64,000 nucleotides of DNA, taken from Pseudomonas oryzihabitans. GTDB lineage: Bacteria; Pseudomonadota; Gammaproteobacteria; Pseudomonadales; Pseudomonadaceae. The translations under genes and the position numbers were made by a program. The stretch covers positions 310,001-374,000 of the forward strand of contig NZ_CP017024.1 in the NCBI RefSeq assembly GCF_014522265.1, in the 5' to 3' direction. Shown here piece after piece: positions 48,453-61,254 of the stretch; position 1 is the stretch's first letter; the number at the start of each line of letters is the position of its first letter. The notes beneath the pieces are model-generated. The model searched no databases. It was not told where the DNA came from and was given only the letters and a program-made list of their open reading frames with translations.

Positions 48453-51400
48453 CTAGCGCCGGGGCTGAACGGGGTTACCCTCCCAGCGCGAGCGACCCGG
48501 CAAGGTTTCGCCCTTCATCACCAGCGACAGCGGACCCAGTTCCACGTCGTCGCCGACGCGGGCGCCATAGAGCACCACGCTGCGCGGCCCCAGGTTGACC
48601 CCGGCTCCCAGCTCGACTTCGCCCACCTTCATCACCCGGTCTTCGAACAGGTGGGTCTGGGGCCCGGCCAATGCATTGAGTTCGCCATGGTCACCGAGGC
48701 GCACGCAGTCGAATTCGGTGAGGTCGGTGGTATCCAGGTAGGTGCCGCGCCCCAGGCGGGCGCCGAGCAGGCGCAGCGCCAGCGGCAGCCAGGGCGTACC
48801 GCGCAGGGTGCCGAGCAGATTGGGCACCGCCAGGGTTTCGTAGAGGCTGGTGATGGCTTCGCTGCGCCAGACGAAGAAGGTCCACATGGGCGCCGAGCGC
48901 GGGCGATAACGACCGACCACCAGCCACTTGAGTCCCAGCACCACCAGGAAGCTGGCCAGGGCGAAGGCGCTGCCGGCCAGCAGGGTCTCGCCGAGCAGTT
49001 GCAGCCAGGCGCCGGCCTGCCACAGCGGCACCAGGGCTTCGGCGATGGCGCAGCCGGCGGCGACGGTGAAGCCGGTGGGCAGCACGATGCGCAGGGCCTC
49101 GATCAGGCCACGCGCCACCCGGCGCCAAGGTGCCGGGCGGAAGGTCAGGCTTTCCGGGTAGCCGGTCAGGGTCTCCCGCGCCGGCAGCCGGACCGCCGGC
49201 GAGCCGAGCCAGGTTTCGCCCTGGCGCAGGGGCACGCCTTCGTCGAGCCGCCCCAGGACACCGATCAGGGCGTCTTCGGGGAGGTGGCAGCCGTCGGCGA
49301 CATAGGCGCCGTTGCCGACGAAACTGCGGCGGGCGATGGAGGTGCGTCTGAGGGTCATCCAGCCCTGGGCCACCTGTTCGTCACCGAGCATCACGGCATC
49401 GGCGATAAAGGTCTCGGCGCCCAGTTCCAGCAGCGAGGAGACCGGGCCCTGGGCGGTGGAGATCTCGGCATCACGGCCGACCCGGGCACCCAGCAGGCGA
49501 TACCAGAGCGCCGAATAAACGGTGGCATAGAGGCCCTGCAGACTCTGCAGCGCCGACTCCTGGATCAGGTTGGCCAGCCACTTGCGCCAGTAGAAGAGGC
49601 TGTCGATCGACCACTGGCCTTCTTCCAGCCGCGGCAGGATCAACCGCCGTGCCAGGGCGCAGCCAAGCAGGGTCAGGGCGACGCTGACCATGCCCAGCGG
49701 CAGGGCCAGTACGCCGTATTGCAGGGCATCGAGCAGCAGCGAAGAGGTGTGCCACCAGGGCAGCCCACCGAAGCTTTCCAGTTCGTCGATCAGCAGCGCC
49801 AGGGGAAACAGCGGCATGAAGAACAGCACCGAGACCACCAGGCCACTGAGGGCATAGAGCCCTTTCAGCACGGCACGCTGGGCGCGGGATACCGGAGCCG
49901 GCGGCAGGACGCGGGCACCGGCGGCGCCCTGGTCATGGGCCGGCGCGCCGCCCCAGTTGCGTCCGGCCGGGATGCGCTGGCCGCTGCGCAGGGCGGATTG
50001 GGCCTGCAGGCGCGCACCGTCACCGAGGGCGGTGTCGCCTTCGAGGATGGCATAGGAGCCGACCTGGGCTTCGCGACCCAGGGTCACGGCGCCGAGCAGC
50101 AGTTCGCCGCGCAGCACCCGGGCGTTTTCGAAGTTGACGCCGTTGCCCAGGCTGGCGCCCTGCCCCAGGGTCAGCAACTCGGGGACGCGCAGGGTCAGGG
50201 TGCCGACGAAGGCCTCGGCGCCGACCTGGGCGCCCAGCAGCCGTAGCCAGCCACGGGCCAGGGGCGAACCGCTGAGCAGGTAGGCCGGCGCCAGGGCGAG
50301 GAAGCGCTCACCCAGCCACCAGCGATAATAGGTCAGGCCCCACAGCGGATAGCGACCGGGCTGCAGGCGACCGGTCAGACGCTTGCCCAGCAGAGCCACG
50401 GCGAATTCCAGGCCGATGGCCAGAACGAACAGACTCAGGGCGGTCAGCATGGCCAAGGGCAGCGCGGTACCGGAATGGATCAGCAGCGGAAAGGCCAGGA
50501 AGGGTGCCAGCCAGCGGCCCAGGCGCAGGGTCAGGAGCGGCGGCAGGGCCACCGCCTGGGCCAGGCCACAGCGCCAGCGTCGCCAGCGGCTGGGCGGCGC
50601 CCAGGCCTCGGTGGCCGTCGCCGTGCCCGCCTCGGCGGCATCCGCCTCCAGGGCGTCGGCAATGGCGCCCAGGGTGCGGCCGGCATAGACCGCCTTGACC
50701 GTGGCGCTGGCATAGCGCGGGTCCTGGCGCAGGCGCGAGACCAGGCGGGCGGCGAACAGCGAGTGCCCGCCCAAGTCGTCGAAGAAATCCATCTCGGCGT
50801 GCAGGGGCTGACCGGGAAACAGCTCGGCGGTGGCCGCCAGCAGCGCACCCAGGGCGCCACTGGCCGGAGTGACCGGCGCCACTACGGCAATGGCCAGGGG
50901 CCGAGCTCGCAGTTGCTTGCGGTCGATCTTGCCGGAGTTCAGCCGCGGCATCTCGCCGAGCCACTCGAAGCGACTGGGCACCATGTACAGCGGCAGGCAG
51001 CCGGCCAGCTCGGTCCGCAGCAGGTCGCTGCGCGGCAGCGGACCGCCATCGCCGACCAGGAAGGCCACCAGCTGCTCCACGCCGCCTTCTTCGCGCAGCA
51101 CCACGGCCACGGTCCCGACGCCGGGTTGCCGCGCCAGGGTGGCTTCGATCTCGCCCAGCTCGACGCGATAGCCGCGGATCTTCACCTGGTCGTCGACCCG
51201 GCCCAGGCAATGCACCTGGCCGTGTTTGTCGACCCGTGCCAGGTCACCGGTGCGATAGAGCTTGAGGTCGTGGCTGCCGGTGCTCCAGGGATTGGGCAGG
51301 AATTTCTCGGCGGTCAGTTCGGGACGCCCCAGGTAGCCATCGGCCACGCCGGGACCGGTGATGCAGAGTTCACCCACCTGATCGCGTGGCAGCAGCGCCA

Positions 51401-52448
51401 GCGGCAGGCTGGCATCGGCGTGCACCACCAGCAGGCTGTAGTTGGGCAGCGGCCGGCCAATGGTCACCGGCTCGCCCGGTTGCAGTTGCGCCAGACTCGC
51501 CGAGACAGTGGCCTCACTCGGGCCATAGGTGTTGAACAGCCGCCGCTGCGGCCGACTCCAGCGCGCCACCAGGGGCTCGGGGCACATCTCGCCGCCGAGG
51601 TTGATCAGGCGCAGGCTGGGGACGTCTTCCGGCAACAGCGCCAGCAGGGTCGGCACCACGTGCAGCACGCTGATGCGATTGGCGGTCAGGGCGCGGGCCA
51701 GGGCCTCGGGGTCGGCGGTGATCTCCCGCGGCGCCAGCCAGAGGGTGGCGCCCACCAGGTAGCTGATCCAGATCTCTTCGAAGGACATGTCGAAGGCCAC
51801 CGAGAAACCCTGGTAGACCCGATCGCCGGCCTCGATGCCGAGCAGCGAATTCTCGCTGCGCAGGAAGTGACAGATGCTGTCCTGGCGGATGCCGATGCCC
51901 TTGGGCTTGCCGGTGGAGCCGGAGGTGTAGATCAGGTAGGCCAGGTGGTCCGGAGAGACCTGGCCACGCCGGCGCAGGGTCTCGCCCTGGGCCAGGCCGA
52001 CGCTCAGCTCGTCGGGGGTCCAGCAGCCGAGCCCGGGCCGCGCCAGCAGATCGGCGAAGGGCGCCCCGGTGATCACGCCCACCGCCTGGGCATCTTCCAG
52101 GCAGAGGGCCACGCGATCGGCCGGGGTTTCGGCGTCGCAGGGCAGCCAGGCGGCGCCGGTCTTGGCGATGGCCAGCTGCATCACCAGCAGCTCGATACCG
52201 CGTGGCAGCCAGAGGCCGACCACGCGGCCAGGCCCGGCACCGGCGGCCAGCAGCCGCGACGCGGCGCGGTCGGCCCAGGCGTTGAGTTCGCCATAGCTCA
52301 GGCTGCGCTCGCCTTCGAGCAGGGCGGGCCGCTCCGGCGCCCGCGCCGCGGTGGCCTCGAACAGATCGGCGAGGACTTCATCGCGGCACAGATCGGGGCG
52401 GATGGGGCCTTCGACCAGACTGAGGGAGAGTTCGGCAAGCGCTTCCAT
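48453..52448 (-). CDS. Pls/PosA-like membrane-bound nonribosomal peptide synthetase
   Basis: A 1331-residue protein. Residues 25-515 form an adenylation domain (YTSGSTGKPKG 174-184, GDLARVD, catalytic K507). Residues 530-605 are a carrier domain with the phosphopantetheine Ser S563 in LGGHSLF. Six membrane helices follow in three pairs (about 640-688, 861-933, 1116-1178). Each pair precedes a left-handed-helix hexapeptide-like domain (738-836, 986-1086, 1228-1325) opened by RLLGA. This A-T-(2TM-C)x3 layout matches epsilon-poly-lysine synthetase Pls. There is no condensation or thioesterase domain. The A-domain pocket reads D220, M221, E224, H263, I282, L284, T307, V315, S316, K507; the acidic E224 suggests a cationic amino acid. 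The product is unknown. Confidence 0.88.
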   Translation of the reverse strand: MEALAELSLSLVEGPIRPDLCRDEVLADLFEATAARAPERPALLEGERSLSYGELNAWADRAASRLLAAGAGPGRVVGLWLPRGIELLVMQLAIAKTGAAWLPCDAETPADRVALCLEDAQAVGVITGAPFADLLARPGLGCWTPDELSVGLAQGETLRRRGQVSPDHLAYLIYTSGSTGKPKGIGIRQDSICHFLRSENSLLGIEAGDRVYQGFSVAFDMSFEEIWISYLVGATLWLAPREITADPEALARALTANRISVLHVVPTLLALLPEDVPSLRLINLGGEMCPEPLVARWSRPQRRLFNTYGPSEATVSASLAQLQPGEPVTIGRPLPNYSLLVVHADASLPLALLPRDQVGELCITGPGVADGYLGRPELTAEKFLPNPWSTGSHDLKLYRTGDLARVDKHGQVHCLGRVDDQVKIRGYRVELGEIEATLARQPGVGTVAVVLREEGGVEQLVAFLVGDGGPLPRSDLLRTELAGCLPLYMVPSRFEWLGEMPRLNSGKIDRKQLRARPLAIAVVAPVTPASGALGALLAATAELFPGQPLHAEMDFFDDLGGHSLFAARLVSRLRQDPRYASATVKAVYAGRTLGAIADALEADAAEAGTATATEAWAPPSRWRRWRCGLAQAVALPPLLTLRLGRWLAPFLAFPLLIHSGTALPLAMLTALSLFVLAIGLEFAVALLGKRLTGRLQPGRYPLWGLTYYRWWLGERFLALAPAYLLSGSPLARGWLRLLGAQVGAEAFVGTLTLRVPELLTLGQGASLGNGVNFENARVLRGELLLGAVTLGREAQVGSYAILEGDTALGDGARLQAQSALRSGQRIPAGRNWGGAPAHDQGAAGARVLPPAPVSRAQRAVLKGLYALSGLVVSVLFFMPLFPLALLIDELESFGGLPWWHTSSLLLDALQYGVLALPLGMVSVALTLLGCALARRLILPRLEEGQWSIDSLFYWRKWLANLIQESALQSLQGLYATVYSALWYRLLGARVGRDAEISTAQGPVSSLLELGAETFIADAVMLGDEQVAQGWMTLRRTSIARRSFVGNGAYVADGCHLPEDALIGVLGRLDEGVPLRQGETWLGSPAVRLPARETLTGYPESLTFRPAPWRRVARGLIEALRIVLPTGFTVAAGCAIAEALVPLWQAGAWLQLLGETLLAGSAFALASFLVVLGLKWLVVGRYRPRSAPMWTFFVWRSEAITSLYETLAVPNLLGTLRGTPWLPLALRLLGARLGRGTYLDTTDLTEFDCVRLGDHGELNALAGPQTHLFEDRVMKVGEVELGAGVNLGPRSVVLYGARVGDDVELGPLSLVMKGETLPGRSRWEGNPVQPRR

Positions 52449-52631
52449 GGGGACAGCCTCTGGGTGTTTGGCGCAGTGTGTATCTCCCGGGTTACGCGCT
52501 CCTTAAGGGGCGCTTAGGGTTTGCTTAAGGCCGGACCAGCCCTGCGTCGCGGGCGCCAGAACGGCTCTGAAACGCGCCTTCCACTCGATCCGCCATTGAT
52601 CGGCGATGGACGGCGGTGCACTGGCGAGGCC

Positions 52632-52661
52632 AAAAAAAACGCCTCCCGAAGGAGGCGTTTT
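52632..52661 (-). terminator. Terminator of katG
   Basis: On the minus strand CGCCTCC, a TTCG tetraloop, GGAGGCG and then eight T residues form a textbook rho-independent terminator, 18 bases after the katG stop. Confidence 0.93.
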
Positions 52662-52678
52662 CAGCTACCGCTCGGCGA

Positions 52679-55434
<2,756 letters not shown>

Positions 55435-56352
55435 CTAGCCCGGGGCGAACAGCAGATTGGGCGCGTGGCGCTCGTAGCCTTCTTCCGCCAGGCGCACGTC
55501 CAGCGCCAGGCTGGCGAGATCGGCGGACAGGGGTTCGCTGCGGGCGTCGTGGTCGCGATAGAGGTGCTTGAGATAGGTCTTGCAGTGGGCGCAGGTCTCG
55601 GCGCGTAGCGGAGCCTTCTGGGCGTTGGCGTCGTCGGTGCTCAGGGAGTAGTAGCCCAGGCCCTTGCCCGTCTCGCAGTGGCTGCACTTGACCCGCACGA
55701 AGTGCCACTCGCAGGCGCACAGCGAGCAGGTGAGGTATCTCAGGCCATTGGCCTTGCCCAGGTGATGGATGATGCCGGCCATGGGCGGCGCACCGCAGCA
55801 GGGGCAGGACGTCTGACTACCCTGTTCGCGCAGGGCGCTGAAGTCACTGCGCTGCAGCCAGTGGGTCCAGGCCACCTGCAGGGCAGCGCCAAGAAAGGGC
55901 ACCACGCCAGCGGGCACCAGCTCGTAGCTGCCGGCCAGCAGGGCGATGGCCCAGGCCTTGCGCTGGCCGGCATCGGCCTGGCGCAGTTCGTCCAGGGCGG
56001 CCTGTACCGGCGCCTGCGCAAGCTTGAGGGTCTCCAGCAGGGCATCCAGCGCGGGCAACCAGTCCCCCTCGCGAACCAGGGTGTCGTAACCCAGGGGTGG
56101 CAGACCATGCTGCAGACTCTGGGCGCTGCGCGCCTCGTCCAGCGGCAGGGGGGCGAGACGGTCGAAGACCCCTTGCTGGGCTTCGCACAGGTCGGCCATC
56201 AGCAGCAGGTAGTCACTCAGCGCATTGCCGGCGGCCAGCAGGCGCAGGCGGTCGGCGCGATAGCCGAACAGCTCGCCACCGGGCAGCAGGATGAAATCGG
56301 GATTGACGGCCGCGGCTTCGATTTCGCCGGGCTCGAGGATCTGGCCCGCCAT
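55435..56352 (-). CDS. fdhE: Formate dehydrogenase accessory protein FdhE
   Basis: FdhE is a cytoplasmic rubredoxin-like factor needed for active respiratory formate dehydrogenase. The 305-residue product has the four CxxC motifs of the family: CPCCGAPP, CSLCACEW, CSHCETGK and CAHCKTYLKHLYRD. The ATG at 56352 was chosen because AAGGAG lies 7 bases upstream; an alternative ATG at 56370 would add six residues. It follows fdnI across a gap of about 190 bases with two repeat elements. Confidence 0.94.
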   Translation of the reverse strand: MAGQILEPGEIEAAAVNPDFILLPGGELFGYRADRLRLLAAGNALSDYLLLMADLCEAQQGVFDRLAPLPLDEARSAQSLQHGLPPLGYDTLVREGDWLPALDALLETLKLAQAPVQAALDELRQADAGQRKAWAIALLAGSYELVPAGVVPFLGAALQVAWTHWLQRSDFSALREQGSQTSCPCCGAPPMAGIIHHLGKANGLRYLTCSLCACEWHFVRVKCSHCETGKGLGYYSLSTDDANAQKAPLRAETCAHCKTYLKHLYRDHDARSEPLSADLASLALDVRLAEEGYERHAPNLLFAPG

Positions 56353-56426
56353 GGCAGGGCTCCTTAGCAAAACGGTGGAAGATGGAGGATTCAGGATAGC
56401 GGGCGGGTTGGGATGATGGGCACCCT

Positions 56427-56463
56427 GCCCCTCACCCCAACCCTCTCCCGGAGGGAGAGGGGG
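56427..56463 (+). repeat. Dispersed CT-rich hairpin element, copy 2
   Basis: A near copy of the element at 16743-16777, with CCCTCACCCCAACCCTCTCC and a GGAGAGGG return arm. It lies inside the fdn operon, between fdnI and fdhE. Confidence 0.7.
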
Positions 56464-56500
56464 TCAGATCGGTGCGCGGGGGAAATCATGCGCACCTATC

Positions 56501-56532
56501 CGTAGGTTGGGTTGAGCGTAGCGAAGCCCAAC
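56501..56532 (-). repeat. Dispersed inverted-repeat element, copy 2
   Basis: The reverse orientation of the element at 16547-16578: CGTAGGTTGGG, TTGAGCG, AGCGAAGCCCAAC. It lies 13 bases before the fdnI stop codon, inside the fdn operon. Confidence 0.75.
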
Positions 56533-56544
56533 GATAGAGACCGC

Positions 56545-57168
56545 TCACTTCTTCTCGCGGGTGACCTTCTCGTACCACAGCGAGTGGTGCTTCTTGGCCC
56601 AGGCCCGGCTCACCCAGCCGGTCATCATCGCGGTCACCGAGCCCTTGATCCAGATCCCGGCATAGATGTGCACGATGATCGACAGCACCAGCACGAAGGC
56701 GGCCACGGCATGGGCCAGGGCGCCCAGGCGGATCACCGGGATGGGGAACAGGTGGGCGAAGTACTGCCGCCAGATGACCACGCCGCTGACCAGCAGGACC
56801 AGCATGCAGGCCAGCAGTACCCAGAACAGGATCTTCTGCCCAGGGTTGTACTTGTCGATCGGCGGCAGCTTTTCCTCGCGGTTGTTCAGCACATCGTTGA
56901 TCTGCTTGAGCCACTGGGCGTCTTCACGACCGATCTTGTTGTGCCGCCAGAAGCGGATCACCAGGAAGGCGAAGAACAGGAACATCGCCACACCCATGAA
57001 GGGATGCAGGATGCGCGTCCAGGTGCCGCCACCGAACAGGTTCGACAGCGGGAACAGCGCGGGGTGGAACAGCGCCAGTCCCGATAGCCCGGCCATGAAG
57101 AACAGGATCGCCACGATCCAGTGGTTGGTCCGCTCGTTGGCGTTGTAACGCTGGATTTCAGGTTTCAT
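56545..57168 (-). CDS. fdnI: Formate dehydrogenase cytochrome b556 subunit
   Basis: The 207-residue membrane subunit holds two b hemes and passes electrons to quinone. It has four predicted helices, with the start QRYNANERTNHWIVAILFFMAGLSG and conserved His residues in HPALF, HPFMG and the C-terminal VHIYAGIWIKGS. This is the Gram-negative gamma-subunit family of respiratory formate dehydrogenases. It starts 46 bases after fdnH. Confidence 0.95.
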   Translation of the reverse strand: MKPEIQRYNANERTNHWIVAILFFMAGLSGLALFHPALFPLSNLFGGGTWTRILHPFMGVAMFLFFAFLVIRFWRHNKIGREDAQWLKQINDVLNNREEKLPPIDKYNPGQKILFWVLLACMLVLLVSGVVIWRQYFAHLFPIPVIRLGALAHAVAAFVLVLSIIVHIYAGIWIKGSVTAMMTGWVSRAWAKKHHSLWYEKVTREKK

Positions 57169-57214
57169 CTCGATCTCCCAGGACGCCCCCGGCCAAACCG
57201 GGGGCGTACCCCTG

Positions 57215-58174
57215 CTAGGGCTGCTTGTCGTGCGGATCGAAGATCTGCACGGACGGACTCAGCTGCTTGACCTCGCCCCTGGGCGCATCGCCCTCGGGAC
57301 GAGGCGGCGCCTCGACCACCTCGTCGTCGTCATCGGTCCGGTTCGGGCCGACGCGCACGTAGTGGAAGAAACCGGCCAGCACCGCCGCGCCCATGGCAAA
57401 CAGCGCCAGGGGTTTGGTGAAGCCCTTCCACAGGCCCACGGTGGGGCTGATGGTCGGGTCCTTGGGCAGGTGGTTGTACAGCTGCGGCTGGTCGGCATGG
57501 TGCAGCACGTACATGACGTGGGTGCCCCCTACCCCAACCGGGTCGTACAGCCCGGCGTTCTCGTAGCCGCGGCTCTTGAGATCGACGATGCGCTCGGCGG
57601 CGTGCTCCTTCATGGCGTCCTTGGTACCGAAGACGATGGCGCCGGTCGGGCAGGTCTTCACGCAGGCCGGCTCCAGGCCGACCCCGACCCGGTCCGAACA
57701 CAGCGAGCACTTGTAGGCCTTGTTGTCCTTCTTCGAGATCCGCGGGATATCGAAGGGGCAACCGGCGATGCAGTAGCCGCAACCGATGCAGTGGTCCTGG
57801 TTGAAGTCGACGATGCCGTTGGCGTACTTGACGATGGCCCCCGGACTCGGACAGGCCTTCAGGCAACCCGGCTCGGCGCAGTGCATGCAGCCGTCCTTGC
57901 GGATCAGCCACTCCAGCTTGCCGGCCTCGTCCTCGTGCTCGGTGAAGCGCATCAGCGTCCAGGAGTCCGCGGTGAGGTCCGCCGGGTTGTCGTAGGTGCC
58001 GTGGGTGTGGCCCACCTCGTCGCGCAACTCGTTCCATTCCGAACAGGCGACCTGGCAGGCCTTGCAACCGATGCACTTGGACACATCGATCAGCTTGGCC
58101 ACTTCCGCCTGGGTGCGCACCGACGTATAGGCCGTGGTGGTCGCGGAGCGGGCGTAGATATCTTGGCTTGCCAT
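57215..58174 (-). CDS. fdnH: Formate dehydrogenase iron-sulfur subunit
   Basis: The 319-residue periplasm-facing electron-transfer subunit carries four 4Fe-4S ferredoxin motifs: [45 protein letters not shown] and CSLCSDR paired with [12 protein letters not shown]-terminal membrane helix (about residues 255-280) anchors it. There is no own signal peptide; it should be co-exported with FdnG by Tat. The ATG at 58174 shares one base with the fdnG stop (TGATG). Confidence 0.96.
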   Translation of the reverse strand: MASQDIYARSATTTAYTSVRTQAEVAKLIDVSKCIGCKACQVACSEWNELRDEVGHTHGTYDNPADLTADSWTLMRFTEHEDEAGKLEWLIRKDGCMHCAEPGCLKACPSPGAIVKYANGIVDFNQDHCIGCGYCIAGCPFDIPRISKKDNKAYKCSLCSDRVGVGLEPACVKTCPTGAIVFGTKDAMKEHAAERIVDLKSRGYENAGLYDPVGVGGTHVMYVLHHADQPQLYNHLPKDPTISPTVGLWKGFTKPLALFAMGAAVLAGFFHYVRVGPNRTDDDDEVVEAPPRPEGDAPRGEVKQLSPSVQIFDPHDKQP

Positions 58175-61100
58175 CACGCTTTCTCCACGTTGACGAGGAA
58201 CGACTTGAACTCGGGCGTCTGGGTGTTCCCGTCACCCACGAAGGGGGTCAGGGTGTTGGCCAGGTAACCCATCCGCGCCACGCCGGAGAAACCCCAGTGG
58301 ATGGGGATGCCGACGTGGTGCACCGTCTCGCCGTTGACCTGCAGCGGACGGATCCGCTTGGTCACCACCGCCTTGCAGACGATGTGGCCGCGCTTGGAGG
58401 TGACGCGCACGAGATCACCCGCGGCGATGCCCTTCTGCTTGGCCAGCACCTCGCCGATCTCGACGAACTGCTCCGGCTGGATGATGGCGTTGAGACGGCA
58501 GTGCTTGCTCCAGTAGTGGAAGTGCTCGGTCAGGCGGTAGGTGGTGGCCGCATAGGGGAAGTCCTTGCGATCGCCGAAGTCCGCCCAGTCGTCCTTGAGC
58601 ACCCGCGCCGCCGGGCTGTTGAGCGCCTTGCGGTTGTTGGGGTGCAGCGGGTTGACACCGATGGGCGTCTCGAACGGCTCGTAGTGTTCCGGGAAGGGCC
58701 CCTCGGCCATCTTGTCCAGGGCGAAGAAACGCGCCACCCCTTCCGGGTTCATGATGAAGGGACTCATGCCGTCGGCCGGCTTGGCGTCGATCTTGTAGTC
58801 GGGCACATCGGTGCCGCCCCACTTCTGCGCCTTGTCGTTCCACCACACCAGCTTCTTGCTCGGGTCCCAGGGCTTACCGTTGAGGTCCGAGGAGGCGCGG
58901 TTGTAGAGGATGCGTCTGTTGTTCGGCCACGACCACGCCCAGCCCAGGGTCTGCCCCATATGGAACGGATCGCTGTTGTCGCGCCGCGCCATCTGGTTGC
59001 CCTGCTCGGTCCAGGCGCCGCAGAAGATCCAACAACCCGAGGCGGTGCTGCCGTCGTCCATCAACTGGCCGAAGCCGGCGAGTTGCTGACCGGCCTTGGC
59101 CGAGACCGCGCCCTTGGCATCCAGCACATCGGTGACGGCGTAGCCGTTGAACTCCTTGGCGAGTTCTTCCGGCGCCGGCTCCTCGGGCTTGGCGTAGGGC
59201 CAGGACAGCCCCAGGATCGGATCGGGGAAGGCCCCGCCATCCTTCGCATAGGCCTCGCGCAGCTTGAGGAACAGCTCGGACATGATGGCGATGTCGCTGC
59301 GCCCTTCGCCGGGTGCCTCGGCGCCCTTGAAGTGCCACTGCAGCCAGCGGCTGGAGTTGACCAGGGAGCCGTCTTCCTCGGCGAAGCAGGTGGTGGGCAG
59401 GCGGAACACCTCGGTCTGGATCTCGGCGGTGTTCACATCGTTGTGCTCGCCGTGGTTGCGCCAGAACTCGGAGGTCTCGGTGGCCAGCGGGTCCATGATC
59501 ACCAGCCACTTGAGCTTGGACAGCCCGCGCATCACCTTGGCCTTGTTGGGGAAGGCGGCGATGGGGTTGAAGCCCTGGCAGACATAGCCGTTGACCTGGC
59601 CCTTGCCCATCATGTCGAAGTAGCGCAGGACGTCGTAGCCGGCACCGGTGACATCGACCTTGGGCAACCAGTGGTAGCACCAGTCGTTGTCCTTGGTGGC
59701 CTTGTCGCCGTACCAGGCCTTCATCAGGCTGACGTGGAACTTGCCGTAGTTCTGCCAGTAGCTCATCTGCCCCGGACGCAGCGGTTTGCTGGCGCGGCGG
59801 GCGATGAAGGCGTTGTAGTCCTGCTCGCCGTCGCCGCCGATGGTCAGGTAGCCGGGCAGCTGGATCGACAGCAGGCCCAGGTCGGTGAGGCCCTGGATGT
59901 TGGAGTGACCGCGCAGGGCGTTCATGCCGCCACCCGGCAGGCCGATGTTGCCCAGCAGCAGCTGAACCATGGCGCCGCAGCGGATGATCTGTGCCCCGAT
60001 GGAGTGCTGGGTCCAGCCCAGGGCATAGAGGATGGTCATGACGCGACCGGGCGCCGAGGTCTCGGCGATTTCGGCCCAGACCTTCTGGATCGCGTCGGTC
60101 GGCGTGCCACAGGTCTGGCTGGCCACTTCCAGGGTGTAGCGACTGTAGTGCTGCTTCATCAGCTGGAAGACGCAGCGCGGATCCTGCAGGGTCGGATCGA
60201 TCTTGACGAAGCCGTCGTCGCCGATCTGGTAGCCCCAGTTCACCTTGTCGGTGTAGGTGCGCTTCTCGGCGTCATAGCCGTTGTACAGGCCGTCCTCGAA
60301 GGTGAAGCCTTCCTTCACCAGGAAGCCGGCGTCGGTGTAGTTGCGGACGTACTCCTGCTGAATCTTGTCGTGGGTGATCAGGTAATTGATCAGCCCGCCG
60401 AGGAAGGCGATGTCGCTGCCGGTGCGGATCGGCGCGTAGTAATCCGCCACCGAGGCGGAACGGGTGAAACGCGGATCGACCACGATCAGCCGGGCGTTGT
60501 TGTGCGCCTTGGCCTCGGTGACCCATTTGAAGCCGCACGGATGGGCTTCAGCGGCATTGCCGCCCATGATGAGGACGAGATTGGCGTTCTTGATGTCGCT
60601 CCAATGATTCGTCATCGCTCCACGGCCAAACGTCGGGGCAAGACCTGCCACCGTCGGGCCGTGTCAAACGCGCGCCTGGTTGTCGAAGGCCAGCAGGCCC
60701 AGACTCCGTGCGATCTTGTGCGTCAGATAACCGGTTTCATTGGAGGACGCCGAGGCGGCCAGGAAGCCTGTGGTCAACCAGCGATTGACCGTCTGGCCCT
60801 TGTCGTTGGTGGCGATGAAGTTGGCATCGCGGTCTTCCTTCATCAGGGTAGCGATGCGCCCGAGCGCCTCGTCCCAGCTGATGCGGGTCCACTCGTTGCT
60901 GCCGGGCTTGCGGACTTCCGGGTACTTGAGGCGATTGGGGCTGTGGATGAAATCCAGCAGGCCGGCGCCCTTCGGGCAGAGGGTGCCGCGATTGACCGGA
61001 TGGTCGGCGTCGCCCTCGATGTGAATGATGTTCTGGGCCACGTTCTTGGCCCGGTCGCCCATGCTGTACATGATCAGGCCGCAGCCGACCGAGCAATAGG

Positions 61101-61254
61101 GACAGGTGTTGCGGGTTTCCACGGTGTGCGCCAGTTTGAAATGGCGCACCTGGTCGGCAAAGGCGGCTGTGGGAGCCATGCCTAACGCCGCCAGGCTGGA
61201 TCCCGCAAGGCCGACTCCAGCGACCTTGAAGAATTGCCGACGGTTCATATCCAC
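58174..61254 (-). CDS. fdnG: Selenocysteine-containing formate dehydrogenase catalytic subunit
   Basis: FdnG oxidises formate to CO2 at a molybdenum/tungsten bis-MGD centre in the periplasm. Translation from the GTG at 61254 (AGGA eight bases upstream; [10 protein letters not shown] start) gives a Tat signal with RRQFFK and a 4Fe-4S motif CPYCSVGC. It then meets an in-frame TGA at 60664-60666, codon 197. The reading continues as [20 protein letters not shown], the normal FdnG sequence, so UGA encodes selenocysteine. Full length is 1026 residues, as in known enzymes. A SECIS hairpin follows the codon. It is the first gene of fdnGHI-fdhE. The two halves should not be annotated as separate genes. 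Confidence 0.96.
60631..60666 (-). promoter_or_regulatory. Selenocysteine UGA and bacterial SECIS hairpin in fdnG
   Basis: The UGA is at 60666-60664 on the minus strand. The mRNA downstream can fold as GG, bulged U, GGCA, loop GGUCU, UGCC, CC (60652-60635). A short stem with a bulged U below a GGUCU loop is the architecture recognised by SelB in E. coli fdnG/fdhF. Confidence 0.92.

Noticed and set aside
58174-60651. Start of a separate oxidoreductase gene at [11 protein letters not shown]
   Set aside because: It is the second part of fdnG after the UGA selenocysteine codon, not an independent gene and not a pseudogene.
58168-61185. A 1005-codon plus-strand open frame opposite fdnG
   Set aside because: Antisense shadow of fdnG; low-complexity translation and no ribosome site or family likeness.
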